Of a DNA stretch of 64,000 bases, positions 47,627 to 58,823 are shown piece by piece; positions within the stretch are counted from its first letter, which is position 1; every line of letters begins with the position of its first letter. Origin of the DNA: Vitis vinifera (taxonomy: Eukaryota; Streptophyta; Magnoliopsida; Vitales; Vitaceae); contig NC_081823.1 in the NCBI RefSeq assembly GCF_030704535.1, positions 2,202,501 through 2,266,500 of the forward strand, written 5' to 3'. A model generated the notes under the pieces. That model did not search any database and was not told the DNA's origin. It worked only from the letters and a program-made list of their open reading frames with translations. A program made the translations under genes and the position numbers.

Positions 47627-50600
47627 ATGGCGATGGTCAGGAGCCCAAAATTGCATATAGCCATGTACCCATGGTTTGCTTTTGGTCATATGATTCCCTA
47701 CCTCCATCTCTCCAACGAGCTCGTTGAAAGAGGCCACAGCATCACCTTCATCTTGCCCAAAAAGGTTCAATCTCAGCTACAGCACTTGAATCTTCATCCT
47801 ACTCTCATCTCTTTCCATCCCCTCACCATCCTCCATGTTGATGGGCTCCCTCCCAGCGCTGAAACTGCTTCCGATGTGCCCATCTCCTTGCATCACCTTC
47901 TCGCCGCCGCCATGGACCGCACCACTGACCAAGTTGAAGCAGCCCTACGTGCCTTGAAGCCGGACTTTTTGTTCTATGATATGGCCTATTAGGCTCCCCC
48001 TTTGGCATCCAAATTAGGTATGAAGTCAATATTCTACAGTGCAGTTTGTGCCGCAGCCTTTGCCTACTGCCTTGAGGCTCAACAAATTAGCAAAAGCCGG
48101 CCAATTCCAACTGGGCCTCCTCCTGGTTACCCCTGATAACCACAACATTCAAACCACCGAGATTTCCTTGGCTTCTCACTTATCTTATCCACCAGATAAA
48201 CACTTATCCACTTTAAGAGATAACCCTTGACTATTTTTAAATTTCTGTTATTGTGTATTTCAAAACTTCTTCTGTAATTGTATATAAATGAGAATAGCCA
48301 CCCGGTTTTTGGCATTGAAGCCAATACCATTTTACAGATTTCTACAGAGTCTTACATGGTATCAGAGCAATTGGCATACGCCTAATTTCAATCGATCCTT
48401 TCCTTCTCAACTATGGCCTTCTCTTCTTCCGCTTCCTCCAATGTTATCTTTGCTCCTCCAAACATTGGTCATCTGGTGTCGATCAAGCTGAGTGACACAA
48501 ACTACCTTATATGGTCATCTCAGATTGTGCCAGTACTGAAAAGTCATGACTTGATGGGCTTCGTGGATGGTTCTGAGCCGTGTCCATCAAAATCTCTTGA
48601 TGGTTCTCTTAATCCAGCATATATTCTCTGGAATAAGAAAGATCAGTGTGTGTTAAGTTGGATCAATGCCACTTTGTCTGACAAGGTGCTAGCTTCTGTT
48701 TATGGCATCACATCTGCTCGAGAGGTGTGGAGTTCTCTAGCAAACAAGTTTGCCTCTCAATCCAGAACCCGTGTACACCACCTAAAGCGAAAGTTGCAGA
48801 CTCTTCATCAAGGGTCAATGAAGTGCACTGATTTTCTTGAAAAAACGAAGTTGGTGTCTGATGAATTAGCTGCAGTTGGTAAGCCACTTGAGGATGATGA
48901 CTTAATGTCTTATATTGTGAGTGGACTCAACCCATCCTTTAATCCCTTTATAACCTCTCTGTCCTTTGCCACTAGAGACAAGAATGTTTCTTTTGAAGAC
49001 TTTCAAGCCGAGCTCTTGTCATATGAACTGTTATTGGAAAACCAGAATATTGCTATACCACCTGAGACAAATAATTTTGCTTTCTTCACTCCCAAATCTA
49101 ACCAACAGCAGTACAATCGCAAACCCAAAAACCCAAGTAAACCATATTCACGTCCTTCATTTTCACAAAATCCTCGTCCTCGATATTCACCACAACCCTC
49201 TGGTTTACCTTCCTCACCTCAGCCAAATCAGAAGCAGCACTCATTTTCCACTCCTAAGTCACCTTGTCAAATCTGTGGAAAGCTAAGTCATAAGGCATTA
49301 GATTGCTTTCATAGAATGGATTATGCATATCAAGGTCGTCATCCACCAACCCAGTTAGCTGCTATGGTGGCACATAGCAATGCTGAGCAAGAGGAAGAGA
49401 CATGGTTTGCTGACAGTGGAGCTAATCAGCACATTACTGCCAATCTGGAGCATCTTACTTTACAACAACCATACACAGGACAAGAAAATGTAGCTGTTGG
49501 TAATGGCCAAGGTTTAAGTATTGCACATACTGGTACTACTATTTTTCATACTCCTGAAGCTAAATTAAACCTCAAACGTGTCCTCCATTGTCCTCAAGCT
49601 TCTGCCAATTTGCTTTCCATAAATCAATTGTCTTGATAATAATTGCCTCTTTATTCTAACTGGTACTCATTATTTTGTCAAGGACATACAAACGGGGGCG
49701 ACACTACTGGAAGGCATGAGTGAAGGGGGTCTCTATCCAATCCAGTTGCGGTCAATGTCTATCAATAAATCACATGCTTTGTCAGCCGTTGTAGGAATTA
49801 AAGCACCAGTTTCAGTTTGGCATTCTAGATTAGGACATGCATCTCTTCCCATTGTGTCTCAATTATTAAATAAACACTCCTTACCTGTTGAAGGATCAGT
49901 GAATAAAATGCATTTTTGTGAACCTTGCCAACTTGGCAAAGGTAAGCAACTTCCTTTCAAACCTTCTACTCGTGTATCTTCCTTTCCTTTGCAATCTCAC
50001 GACATGTTGTGTTTAATGAGAATACATTTCCTGCTAAGGATGGATTGCAGTCTTCTGAACTTCTTCCAGTGGTCTCCTCTCAAGGTACGCCTTTACCTTC
50101 TCCTTCATTTTCTTTATCTACTTCTAATTTACAGCATTCCTCTCCAATCATTTCAGATTCACCTGATTCTCCTCTAGAATCTTTACCTATCCCCACTTCT
50201 CCTCATATCTCCACTCTACCTTCTCCCATACCTGGTCCAGCTCCTACCCTTTCTATACCTGAATTTTCCTCTTCTTCCAATCACTCTCATCACCCCATGA
50301 CAACTCGCTCCCAAACAGGCAACCTCAAACCTCGCACATTTTCAGATTTTAAACTCTATTCCACCCAATATCCTCTCCAAGCATTATCCAGTACTGTGAC
50401 TCCCCTTGCACCAACCTCTTACCGACAAGTTGCTTTATTACCTGACTAGTGTGTTGCTATGAGAGAGGAATATGATGCTTTATTGGCTAATGAGACATGG
50501 AAGCTATGTCCTAGACCTGTTGATCATAATGTGGTGGGAAATAAGTGGGTGTATAAAGTTAAACAAACATCCACAGGTGAGGTTGACAGATTCAAAGCAA

Positions 50601-52977
50601 GATTAGTGGCTTTGGGATTTGCTCAAGAAGAAGGTATTGACTTTACTGAGACTTTTAGTCCAGTAATTAAGCCTTCTACTGTACGGGTTCTTCTTACACT
50701 TTCTGTTCAATTTGATTGGGAAATCAGACAGCTTGATGTCTCTAACGCTTTTCTTCATGGGATCTTGCTAGAGGATGTATATATGGAGCAACCTAAGGGG
50801 TTTGTTAATTCAGATTTTCCAGATTATGTTTGCAAACTGAACAAGTCACTTTATGGCCTCAAACAAGCACCTCGTGCTTGGTTTATGCGTCTATCTCAAA
50901 CTCTACTTGAATTCGATTTCCTATCCTCACCAGTGGATGCCTCCTTATTTGTCTATCATAAGGGCCATATTCATCTATTTATCCTCATCTACGTAGATGA
51001 TATCCTTGTTACAGGTACAGATCCTTCTCTCATTCAGTCTCTAATCCAAAAGCTACAGACCGAGTTCAAGATGAAAGACCTTGGTCCTTTAGGCTATTTT
51101 CTCGGCATCCAAGCAAGTCGTGACTCTTCTGGCCTACATCTTCGACAATCCAAGTACATTGGGGATCTTCTTCATCGTACCAAGATGGCTGGGGCCAAAC
51201 CTGCTTCCTCTCCTTGTACCACAGGCCTTAAATTATCCACTCATGTTGGTGAGCCACTCACAGCTTCTCAAATTACAGAATATCGACAAACTGTGGGAGC
51301 TCTTCAATATTGCACCTTGACTAGACCTGATATAGCATTTTCTGTCAACCAACTATGTCAACATATGCACTGTCCTAATTCTGTTCATTGGACAGCAGCA
51401 AAACGTGTCTTACGTTACTTAAAAGGCACCATTGATCTGGGATTATGGTACACTAAGGGCGAGCAAACTCTTCAAGCCTTTTGTGATTCAGATTGGGCTG
51501 GTAATCCCGATGATCGAAGATCAACTACTGGGTATGGCGTTTTCTTTGGCTCTTGCTTAATCTCATGGACTGCCAAGAAACAATCTGTGGTAGCTCGTTC
51601 TAGCACTGAAGCCGAATATAGGGCATTAGCTATTACTACTGCTGAGCTGTATTGGATTCGTATGCTCCTCAAAGAACTTCATATTTCTTTGCCCACAGCT
51701 CCTACTATTTGGTGTGATAACAGTGGCGCTCTTGCTCTTGCTTCTAATCCTGTGTTTCATGCCCGCACCAAACATATTGAAGTTGATTTTCACTTCATCC
51801 GCGAGAAAGTTGCTAATCGAGATATTTCCCTTCAGTTCATTGGTTCTTATGATCAGCCTGCTGATATCTTTACAAAGGGACTAAGTTTAGCTCGTTTTTG
51901 TCTGCTTCGTGACAAGCTAATGGTGGTTTCTCTCCCCATTAGCTTGAGGGGGGATGATAACCACAACATTCAAACCACCGAGATTTCCTTGGCTTCTCAC
52001 TTATCTTATCCACCAGATAAACACTTATCCACTTTAAGAGATAACCCTTGACTATTTTTAAATTTCTGTTATTGTGTATTTCAAAACTTCTTCTGTAATT
52101 GTATATAAATGAGAATAGCCACCCGGTTTTTGGCATTGAAGCCAATACCATTTTACAAATTTCTACAGAGTCTTACAACCCCTCCTCAACGGTGGTGCTC
52201 CGCCCCCATGAAGCTCGTTTGCTTCAATTCTTGTTATTTCCATTTGGGGAAGACATCACCTTCCACGAGCTCCTCACCGCCGCCATCAAACGCTGTGATG
52301 TAGTCTCTATAAGAACATGCCAAGAAATCGAAGGACCATTTTCTGACTACATGGAAAGACGGTTTGGAAAACCAGTGTTTGTAACGGGCCCCGTTTTGGT
52401 TGAACCTTCACCGTTGGCACCGGAGGACCGGTGGACTCAGTGGCCAGGTGGGTTCAAGCCTGGTTCAGTAATCTTCTGTGCATTTGGGAGCCAAAATTTC
52501 ACCGAAAAGAACCAGTTCCAAGAATTACTCCTAGGGTTTGAGCTAACAGGCCTGCCGTTCCTAGCAGCTCTAAAACCACCATTAGGAGCTGCAACCATTG
52601 AAGAGGCCTTGCCGGAGGAGTTCCAAGAGAGGATTGGAAGGAGAGGGGTGGTTCATGGAGGGTGGGCACCGCAGTCCTCAATCCTGAGCCATCCATCAGT
52701 GGGGTGTTTTGTGAGCCACTATGGCTTTGGATCAATGTGGGATCCCTTGATGAGTGACCCCCAGATAGTGCTGGTACCAGAGCTTTGTGACCAAACCTTA
52801 AACGCTAGGCTATTGGCTGAAGAGCTTAAGGTTGCAGTGGAGGTTGAGAAGGAAGAAAATGGATGGGTTTCAAAGGAGAGTTTGTGCAAAGCAGTGAAGT
52901 CAGTAATGGATGAAGAGGACGAGGTGGGTTGTTTGGTGAAGAAGAATCATGCCAAGTGGAAAGAGAGATCAAAAAGT
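47627..52977 (+). pseudogene. UGT79-type glycosyltransferase pseudogene a-IV, split by a Copia element
   Basis: Starts [20 protein letters not shown] at 47627. TGG has become TAG at 47990-47992 in the YWAPPLAS motif. The frame otherwise continues to 48133 (PPPGYP), where a Copia element sits between two ACCCC copies; it resumes at 52183 (STVVLRPHEARLLQF). A run of further changes marks lost constraint: in the PSPG box HCGFGS reads HYGFGS, and MWESL reads MWDPL; WVPQP reads WAPQS. The end is cut at NHAKWKERSKS by a deletion that removes the last ~25 residues and joins downstream AT-rich sequence. It lacks the 5-base insertion of a-III, so the two a genes died independently. Confidence 0.92.
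48134..52177 (+). mobile_element. Ty1/Copia LTR retrotransposon (Copia 3), very young, broken
   Basis: A 4.0-kb plus-strand element with 223-base LTRs (48134-48356, 51955-52177) that differ at one base, and the target duplication ACCCC (48129-48133, 52178-52182). The primer site TGGTATCAGAGC follows the left LTR and the purine tract CTTGAGGGGGGA precedes the right one. Parts: gag with a CQICGKLSHKALDC knuckle (48.4-49.3 kb), protease and pre-integrase region (49.3-50.0 kb), reverse transcriptase with LDVSNAFLHG, LYGLKQAPRAW and YVDDILV, and RNase H (50.4-52.0 kb). It resembles the Ale/Retrofit group and Copia 1. It is short for the group and broken (a few breaks). One LTR difference suggests an age well under a million years. 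Confidence 0.93.
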
Positions 52978-53239
52978 TAATTTAAGATTGATTTAATTTT
53001 ATTTAAATAATCATAGTGGATAAAAGTTAATTTAAAGGTTAAGTTTATTTTATTTTTAAAATTAATAAAAATTACATTAGTTTTAAAATATTGGTTTGAT
53101 CTAGCTTTTATTGATTAGAGAGATCAAAAAGCGTATCTGCTCCAAGATTTTTGAAATCTATTTGATCGATTTGGATGGATTAAATTAATTTTTACTTGCA
53201 CCTTTTTGAAATCTATGTGTTCAAGTCAATTAATTTTAT
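52978..53239. other. Downstream region of a-IV
   Basis: AT-rich sequence homologous to 31980-32270 after a-III (TTAAGATTGATTTAATTT, then AATAATCATAGT, and GAGATCAAAAAGCG). Homology stops near 53215. Confidence 0.65.
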
Positions 53240-54600
53240 ATTTTGTTTTGACAGATGTATTATAGAATGAGTATCCGGGGATGTTCGTCCATATCGGACG
53301 GTGCACCCCTGTTAAAATTGACGCATTCTTTCGATCCGTACGGTTGGATTCGCGTTTTAGTGCATGGATTGGGGCTCGATCGTGACTTTAAAGGGTGGAT
53401 GGGGGAAGTGTGGAAGCGAGAGTTTGCCGAGTGGTCTTTTGGCCCTTCGGGTACAGTTTGGGGACCATTTTTTTTTTCAAACCACGAGTCTTGACGCGAA
53501 GATCACAATGGCAGGCTCAGATCATCCTTTCGACGGACGGATGGGGAGACTAGGAAGGAAAGGCGTTTTGGGTCATAACTTGGGCCTCGAGCCTCGAAAA
53601 AGGTTAGCGTCTGCGCCGATCGTCCTAAAATGGGGGGAACTTTCACGTGTGAGAAAACGGGGAAGATCGGCGACGATCGATTTCGACGGCTGATATCTGA
53701 CGATCGGGGGATCGGATCGACGATCGGCCGGTCCGGATGGAAATGGGAAGGGCGGAACCTATTGCAACGACAAGCGACAAGCCGCTTGGAGTATTTCCAG
53801 ATTGATCGAACGGTGGGTTCCTTAGGAACCCTGAGTTATTTGGTCAAATTTTTTTTTTTTAGGGGATATCTTTTTCATGGTTAGGAATTATGTTTCAAGT
53901 AGAAATGGGGGAAGGATGCTAAGGTTGAGATGAATCTACCAATGTCTACGGTTTCCTATTCTATGGTAAGGAAAGTAGAAAGCCCATTTAGAAGAAGAAT
54001 TTATGCCTCCAACCGTGCTTTGTTTGGGGAATTGTTAGGTAAGTCTCTAAGAGATGTGGTTTTTTATTATTATTATTATTATTATTAAAAAAAAATCATT
54101 GACTACATCGAAATCTCGGATTTATGGTGATCTTATAAATTAAACCAATAGACTTTAAGGTTTCTCAATTTGCTCCTATGTAGTGGTACAATGTTCATAT
54201 TGTGTCACTTATGCTCTTTCTAGCGGATTGATCCTCTATTAAATTATAATTGCATTTAAAATAACTAGGTACTAATTGCGTCCATAATTACCTTCCAACT
54301 ACTACTACCTAATAATTACCTTCAAAATAAGGATGTTTTTGTAATTAATGAAAATAAAGGGGATATTTTAGTAATTACTCAAAATTATATGATTTTTTTG
54401 CAATTACTCATAATTAGGGGGGTAATTTTGCAATTAGTCATAATTTGTAAGAGTATTTTCATGAAATATTCATAACTTCAAGGTGTGTTTATGAAATTAC
54501 TCATAATTTTAGGGGTATTGGTGCAATCACTCATAATTGCAAGGGTTTTTTTTTCTAACTATTCATAAATTCAAGATTATTCATGCAATTATCATAATTT
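53240..54600. other. Unexplained block IV insertion with a GC-rich island
   Basis: In block III the flanking sequences are only about 190 bases apart, so about 1.36 kb is unique here. The first part (53255-53880) is much richer in GC and CpG than its surroundings, with CGACGATCG and CGGACG-type motifs and open frames of 79-109 codons in three frames that share no recognisable domain. The second part (53890-54330) is unremarkable. The third (54340-54600) is a loose tandem repeat of GCAATTACTCATAATT-type units. No TG...CA ends or terminal repeats were found. It could be an LTR or retroelement piece or captured genomic DNA. Confidence 0.5.
54340..54600 (+). repeat. Degenerate tandem repeat of about 35-45 bases
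   Basis: Repeated phrase of the kind TTTTGCAATTACTCATAATTN followed by a G run, about seven times with many changes. Internal to the unexplained insertion. Confidence 0.6.
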
Positions 54601-54910
54601 CATCAACTTGCACAAATCATTTCTTTATACAATGAAAAATAATTTATTAAAAATTCATCACCAATCTTATCTTATATATGGGCAATAGAGTTCTTTCGTA
54701 CTTTAAAACGCATATAAATGATCATATATATTATTACGAAAAAACAAAAATAGATAATAAATAATAAAATATGATAAGAACATATAAATTTAAGTGGAAA
54801 ACTTTAAAAAGAAAAAACTAAGTGTAGAGAGATAGAAATCCACTATGTCAAAAATTGATACAAGAGAAGTGAGATACAAATAGCTATTGTATAGCTATAA
54901 TCATCATAAC

Positions 54911-54920
54911 CCTATATTGG

Positions 54921-54953
<33 letters not shown>
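54911..54953. repeat. TA microsatellite
   Basis: (TA)n run of about 40 bases, absent from the block III counterpart near 32780. Confidence 0.85.
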
Positions 54954-54958
<5 letters not shown>

Positions 54959-54959
54959 A

Positions 54960-55990
54960 AAAATATTTTCAAACCTATAACACTTTTTGCTACTTTGAAA
55001 TATGTCACCTTCCATCATTTTTATATCAATAAAAAAAATTAAATTTATATTGAAGGTGTCCTAGAGACATCTTTCACAATTTTTTTATTAATAACACACA
55101 TAAAAGAAATTGAATTTACATTAAAAGTATCTCTTCAAAAAACATCTTTTACAATTCTATAAAATCGAATTTATATTAAAAATGTTTTTTAAAGATACAC
55201 TTTTTACAATTTTCATATCAGTTACATAGTGGAAAAAATTGAATTTATATTAAAAAAAGACTTTCTACAATTTCATAAAATTAAATTTATATTAAAGGTG
55301 TCTTTTGAAGAGACACATTCAACAATTCTTATGTCAGTTATCCATTGAAATAAGTAAATTTATACTTAAAGTATCTTTTCAAAAGACACCTTCCACAATT
55401 CCATAAAATTAAATTTATAATGAAAAGTTTTCTTTAAGAGACACTTTTAATATAAATTTAATTTTTTCGATAAGTAACTACTAAAAATTGCATAAAATGT
55501 ATCTTCAAAATACATACTTAGTATAAATTCAATTTCGTGAAATTATAGAGATGCATTTAATGTAAATTCAAATTTTTTTTAATGTGTGACTGATATAAAA
55601 ATTATGGGAGATGTTTTTTCAAGAGATACCTTTAGTACAAATATGATTTTATGGTATTGTGGAAAAAATATTTCTTTAATATAAATTCAATTTTTTTAAC
55701 ATAAATTATTAACAAAAAAAATTATAGAAAAGTGTCTTTTAAAGAAACATTTTTAACATAAATTCAATTTTATGGATGAAAGGTATCTTGAAAATATCCT
55801 TTAGTGTAAATTTAATTTTTTTTTTTTTTTAACATATATCGTTGATATGAAAAATACAAAAGGTGTCTTTTCAAGAAATACTTTTCAAAGTGACAAAAAA
55901 TACATAAATTTATCAATAATTTTGTAATTATCATATTTTAAGAATTTTTTTTAAAATAACCGTACAAGTAAAAAAAAAAATTAAAAAGCC
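54960..55990. repeat. Degenerate AGAGACACC-type repeat, copy IV-b
   Basis: Same family as 32770-33390 and 46075-47264: blocks such as TCTTTTGAAGAGACAC and TTAAATTTATATTAAAG, with the first half in one orientation and the second in the other, so the whole can fold back. Ends with TAAAAAGCCCC near 55988, matching the outer end of the 46075 element; the left end is unclear near 54954. Confidence 0.7.
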
Positions 55991-56079
55991 CCAAAGGAAT
56001 AGAGATAAGTGGATATAAGCAAATAACATTCATTAATGGAGAGGAATTGAAGCACGTATGGACTTTGGAAATAAAAGCC

Positions 56080-57305
56080 ATTTCAATGACTTTACCAACA
56101 AGCCATAACCTGTTTTTGGAAGTTTTAAAAAACCAATATTTTGATAAATTAGGAAAAAATTATATTAAAGTACCATTTTTTGAAAAAACTTTTTGTTATT
56201 TGAGTCATATATTATAAATTTGAAAAACTAAATCCGTGAAGGGAAATAGTGTTTATATTATAATTTTGATAAATTAGGAAAAAATTATTTAGTGATCCTT
56301 TCCATATTTTTCCCCTTCATTAAATCTTTATTTTAGTTTCAAATAATTAATATCAGTAACTTAGGAAAAGTTCCCACATTAACGGACAAGGAAATGTTTT
56401 TTAAGTTTTCCTTATTTGTGTTTTCTTCTAATAAAATCTTTTTCTAAATTAGAAAATAAAAAAATGAACAAAAAGAAATGCAAAACTATTGAAAATTATG
56501 GATTTTAGTGATTTATTTTTTATTGGAAATATATGATATGTTAAATTAATTCCTTGATTCCGTTGGTAAAGATTTAGGCCTTGTTTGATAATTATTTTTC
56601 AAAATAATTTTAAAAAAATAGTTTTAAAAAAAAAATTGTGAAAACTATTTTATAATATTTTGTAAAATAAAAATCTATTTGGAATCTAAAATTGGTTTTA
56701 GCTTATTTTTAATATTTTTAAATATGTTTTAAAAATATTTTTTTTGTCCATAACTTTATTTTTTTATTTTATATAATTATTTTTTAAAATAACTCTCAAA
56801 AAACAACTGAAAATAATTAAAAAAAAAATATCTGAAAACACTTTTATTAGAAAAAAAAATTTTGATTATCAAATATATACATATGGCCCTTCCAGTATTG
56901 GAAACATCTAATATACGTAGAGCTTCTTCAACTTGGTCCCTGGTGCGGTCCAGTGCACTTTTAGCCGTGTTCATGCAGATTTCGATGCATTATTTGTTCC
57001 TTTCTGTCACATGACATGACAACATTATTAGATGTTTCCAAAAATGGTAGGGCCACTGCCACTGCCACTGCCACTAGTGAGCCACAAATGTCAACTGCCG
57101 TTCTTCTATTTTTGTGGTACAAAATTAATTATTTGTTATACAAATTAAAAGCTAAAAATAATAAGAAGTCATTCTCAATTAATTATCTTACCTGCCGAGA
57201 GAGAAGGAATTCCCCGAAATTTTTTTATCATACACATCCTGAATGAAGCATCTCTTTTAAAACTTCCAAAAACAGGTTATGGTTTGTTGGTAAAGTCATT
57301 GAAAT
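56080..57305. repeat. Fold-back or inverted segment upstream of b-IV
   Basis: The 50-base arms 56081-56130 and 57255-57304 (TTTCAATGACTTTACCAACA...) are inverse copies with one mismatch. Inside, 56883-56912 and 57025-57053 form a second inverted pair (ATTAGATGTTTCCAA). The part 56960-57110 is the inverse of the b-III upstream region (33420-33650), and 57150-57210 matches the c-type upstream region (CTCAATTAATTATCTTAC). The whole upstream area of b-IV is therefore rearranged relative to b-III. Confidence 0.7.
56916..56956 (-). pseudogene. 41-base UGT fragment
   Basis: On the minus strand it encodes ALDRTRDQVEEALR, matching [14 protein letters not shown] of the b-type genes with three base changes. 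It sits at the junction between the inverted upstream segment and unrelated AT-rich sequence. Too short to be functional; a leftover of the rearrangement. Confidence 0.8.
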
Positions 57306-57616
57306 TTGCACCCTACAGTGCTAAAAAAATAGAAGAATGGTAGTTGTCATTTGTGAATTCATCTGGTAGCTGCACTTCCATTATTGAAAATACTGAACCA
57401 TGTCGTACTATTTAGGTAGGGGTTTAAATACGTAGGGACGATGTTTTTATTTTAGATAGTTCCAAAAAAATACGTCGAAATACGTGTTTGTAAGGACAAA
57501 TTATGTAATCATACTATTATCGCCCATCATATTTGCTATTTGCTATTGTTTCTCTCTTTCTTTTAACATTCTTTTTAATACACTCGTTTATTCTCTCGTA
57601 AAGTCTTTTTAATTTT

Positions 57617-58220
57617 AGGGAGAATTATGTTTTGGGGGTTGATAAGCCCAAAATTAACAAAAGATTCGTGTAACTCTTTAAATTGAGCCCAAGACCCAAT
57701 GAAAGTATGGAAATTGAGTTGAAGAATATCATCCTTCAGTATTTCCAAAAATGCCCTTTGTTGATTTTGAAAAAAAAAATTAATATTTTTGAAAAATACT
57801 TTTATTTAATTTAATATTTTTTTAAAATACTTTTATGTAATTTAATATTTTTTAAAATACTTTTATTTTATTTAATATTTTTTTTAAATAAATTTATTTA
57901 ATTTAATATTTTTTTAAAAATAAATTTATTTAATTTAATATTTAAAAAAATATTTAATTTAATATTTTTTAAAATACTTTAATTTAATTTAATATTTTTG
58001 AAAAAAAAAATAATTTAATATTTTTGAAAACTACTTTTATTTAATTTAGTATTTTTGAAAAAAAAATTATTTAACTTAATTTTATAAAATATTTTATATA
58101 TGTTCTTAAAAGGATATATTTGCCCGTTACTATTTCATATCCTTTAACTCAATTTAAAGATTTATATGGACCTTTTATTAATTTGGGGGGTCCATCTACC
58201 CCAAAAAGATAATTCTCCCT
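57617..58220. mobile_element. 0.6-kb AT-rich MITE
   Basis: Ends AGGGAGAATTAT and, in inverse, ATAATTCTCCCT, followed inside by TTTTGGGG-type sequence on both sides; flanked by TAATTTT on both sides (7 bases, possibly 8). The interior is a tandem repeat of TTTAATTTAATATTTTT and AAAATACTTT units (57780-58085). No coding frame. The duplication length suggests hAT, but this is not certain. Confidence 0.7.
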
Positions 58221-58772
58221 TAATTTTAATTTTTTTTCAGTTTCTAACGTCTCCATATTTATTGATTTTAATCATATTTGGACACATTAAACTTAAAATA
58301 AATAGTTAATAATAATAAATTAAATAAAAACATAAATATAATGGATAAAAATAAAAATATTATTCCATAAATAATATAATTGATGTTTTTAAATATTAAT
58401 TATAATAATACATTTCATAGTTTAAGGTATTAAATTTAAAAATTATAATTTATTATTTAGAGATTTATTATATAAGAATTTTTATATTAATGTTAAATAA
58501 AAGATTTATTTATTTTATAAATCTTAACAAGCCCTCAGTACCATTCCGAAATTCATCCACATCCGTTGGATGAGTTTCATGCAATCGTGGCCGTCCTCAT
58601 ACCGCCTCAGCTCATATTAATTATATGAGCTGGCAGAAAATGATGGTACAGTACTGAAAAGTAAATTTTGGTGGCACAGAACCAAGTTATTTTTTGACAT
58701 GTGATGTGATCATGTGAGGATGAACTCAATCATGGATGTTCTCTAACCTAAAAGGGGAAATCACCACCTCCC
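58221..58772 (+). promoter_or_regulatory. Upstream region of b-IV
   Basis: AT-rich to about 58520, then higher-complexity sequence with CCTCATACCGCCTCAGCTC near 58593 that is not repeated elsewhere in the window. It does not match the b-III upstream region. No specific transcription factor site can be claimed. Confidence 0.45.
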
Positions 58773-58780
58773 CATAAATT
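58773..58780 (+). promoter_or_regulatory. TATA-like box of b-IV
   Basis: CATAAATT in CACCTCCCCATAAATTGCAACC, about 50 bases before the ATG. The context (CACCTCCC.ATAA.TTGCAACC, then CAAACCAATCAAGAGAAAGG) is that of the c-type genes, not of b-III. Confidence 0.5.
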
Positions 58781-58823
58781 GCAACCAAAGTCTTCAACCA
58801 CAAACCAATCAAGAGAAAGGAAA

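Noticed and set aside
53255-53884. Possible novel small gene in the GC-rich island
   Set aside because: Three frames overlap with no conserved motif, no promoter or intron signals, and no second copy to test conservation.
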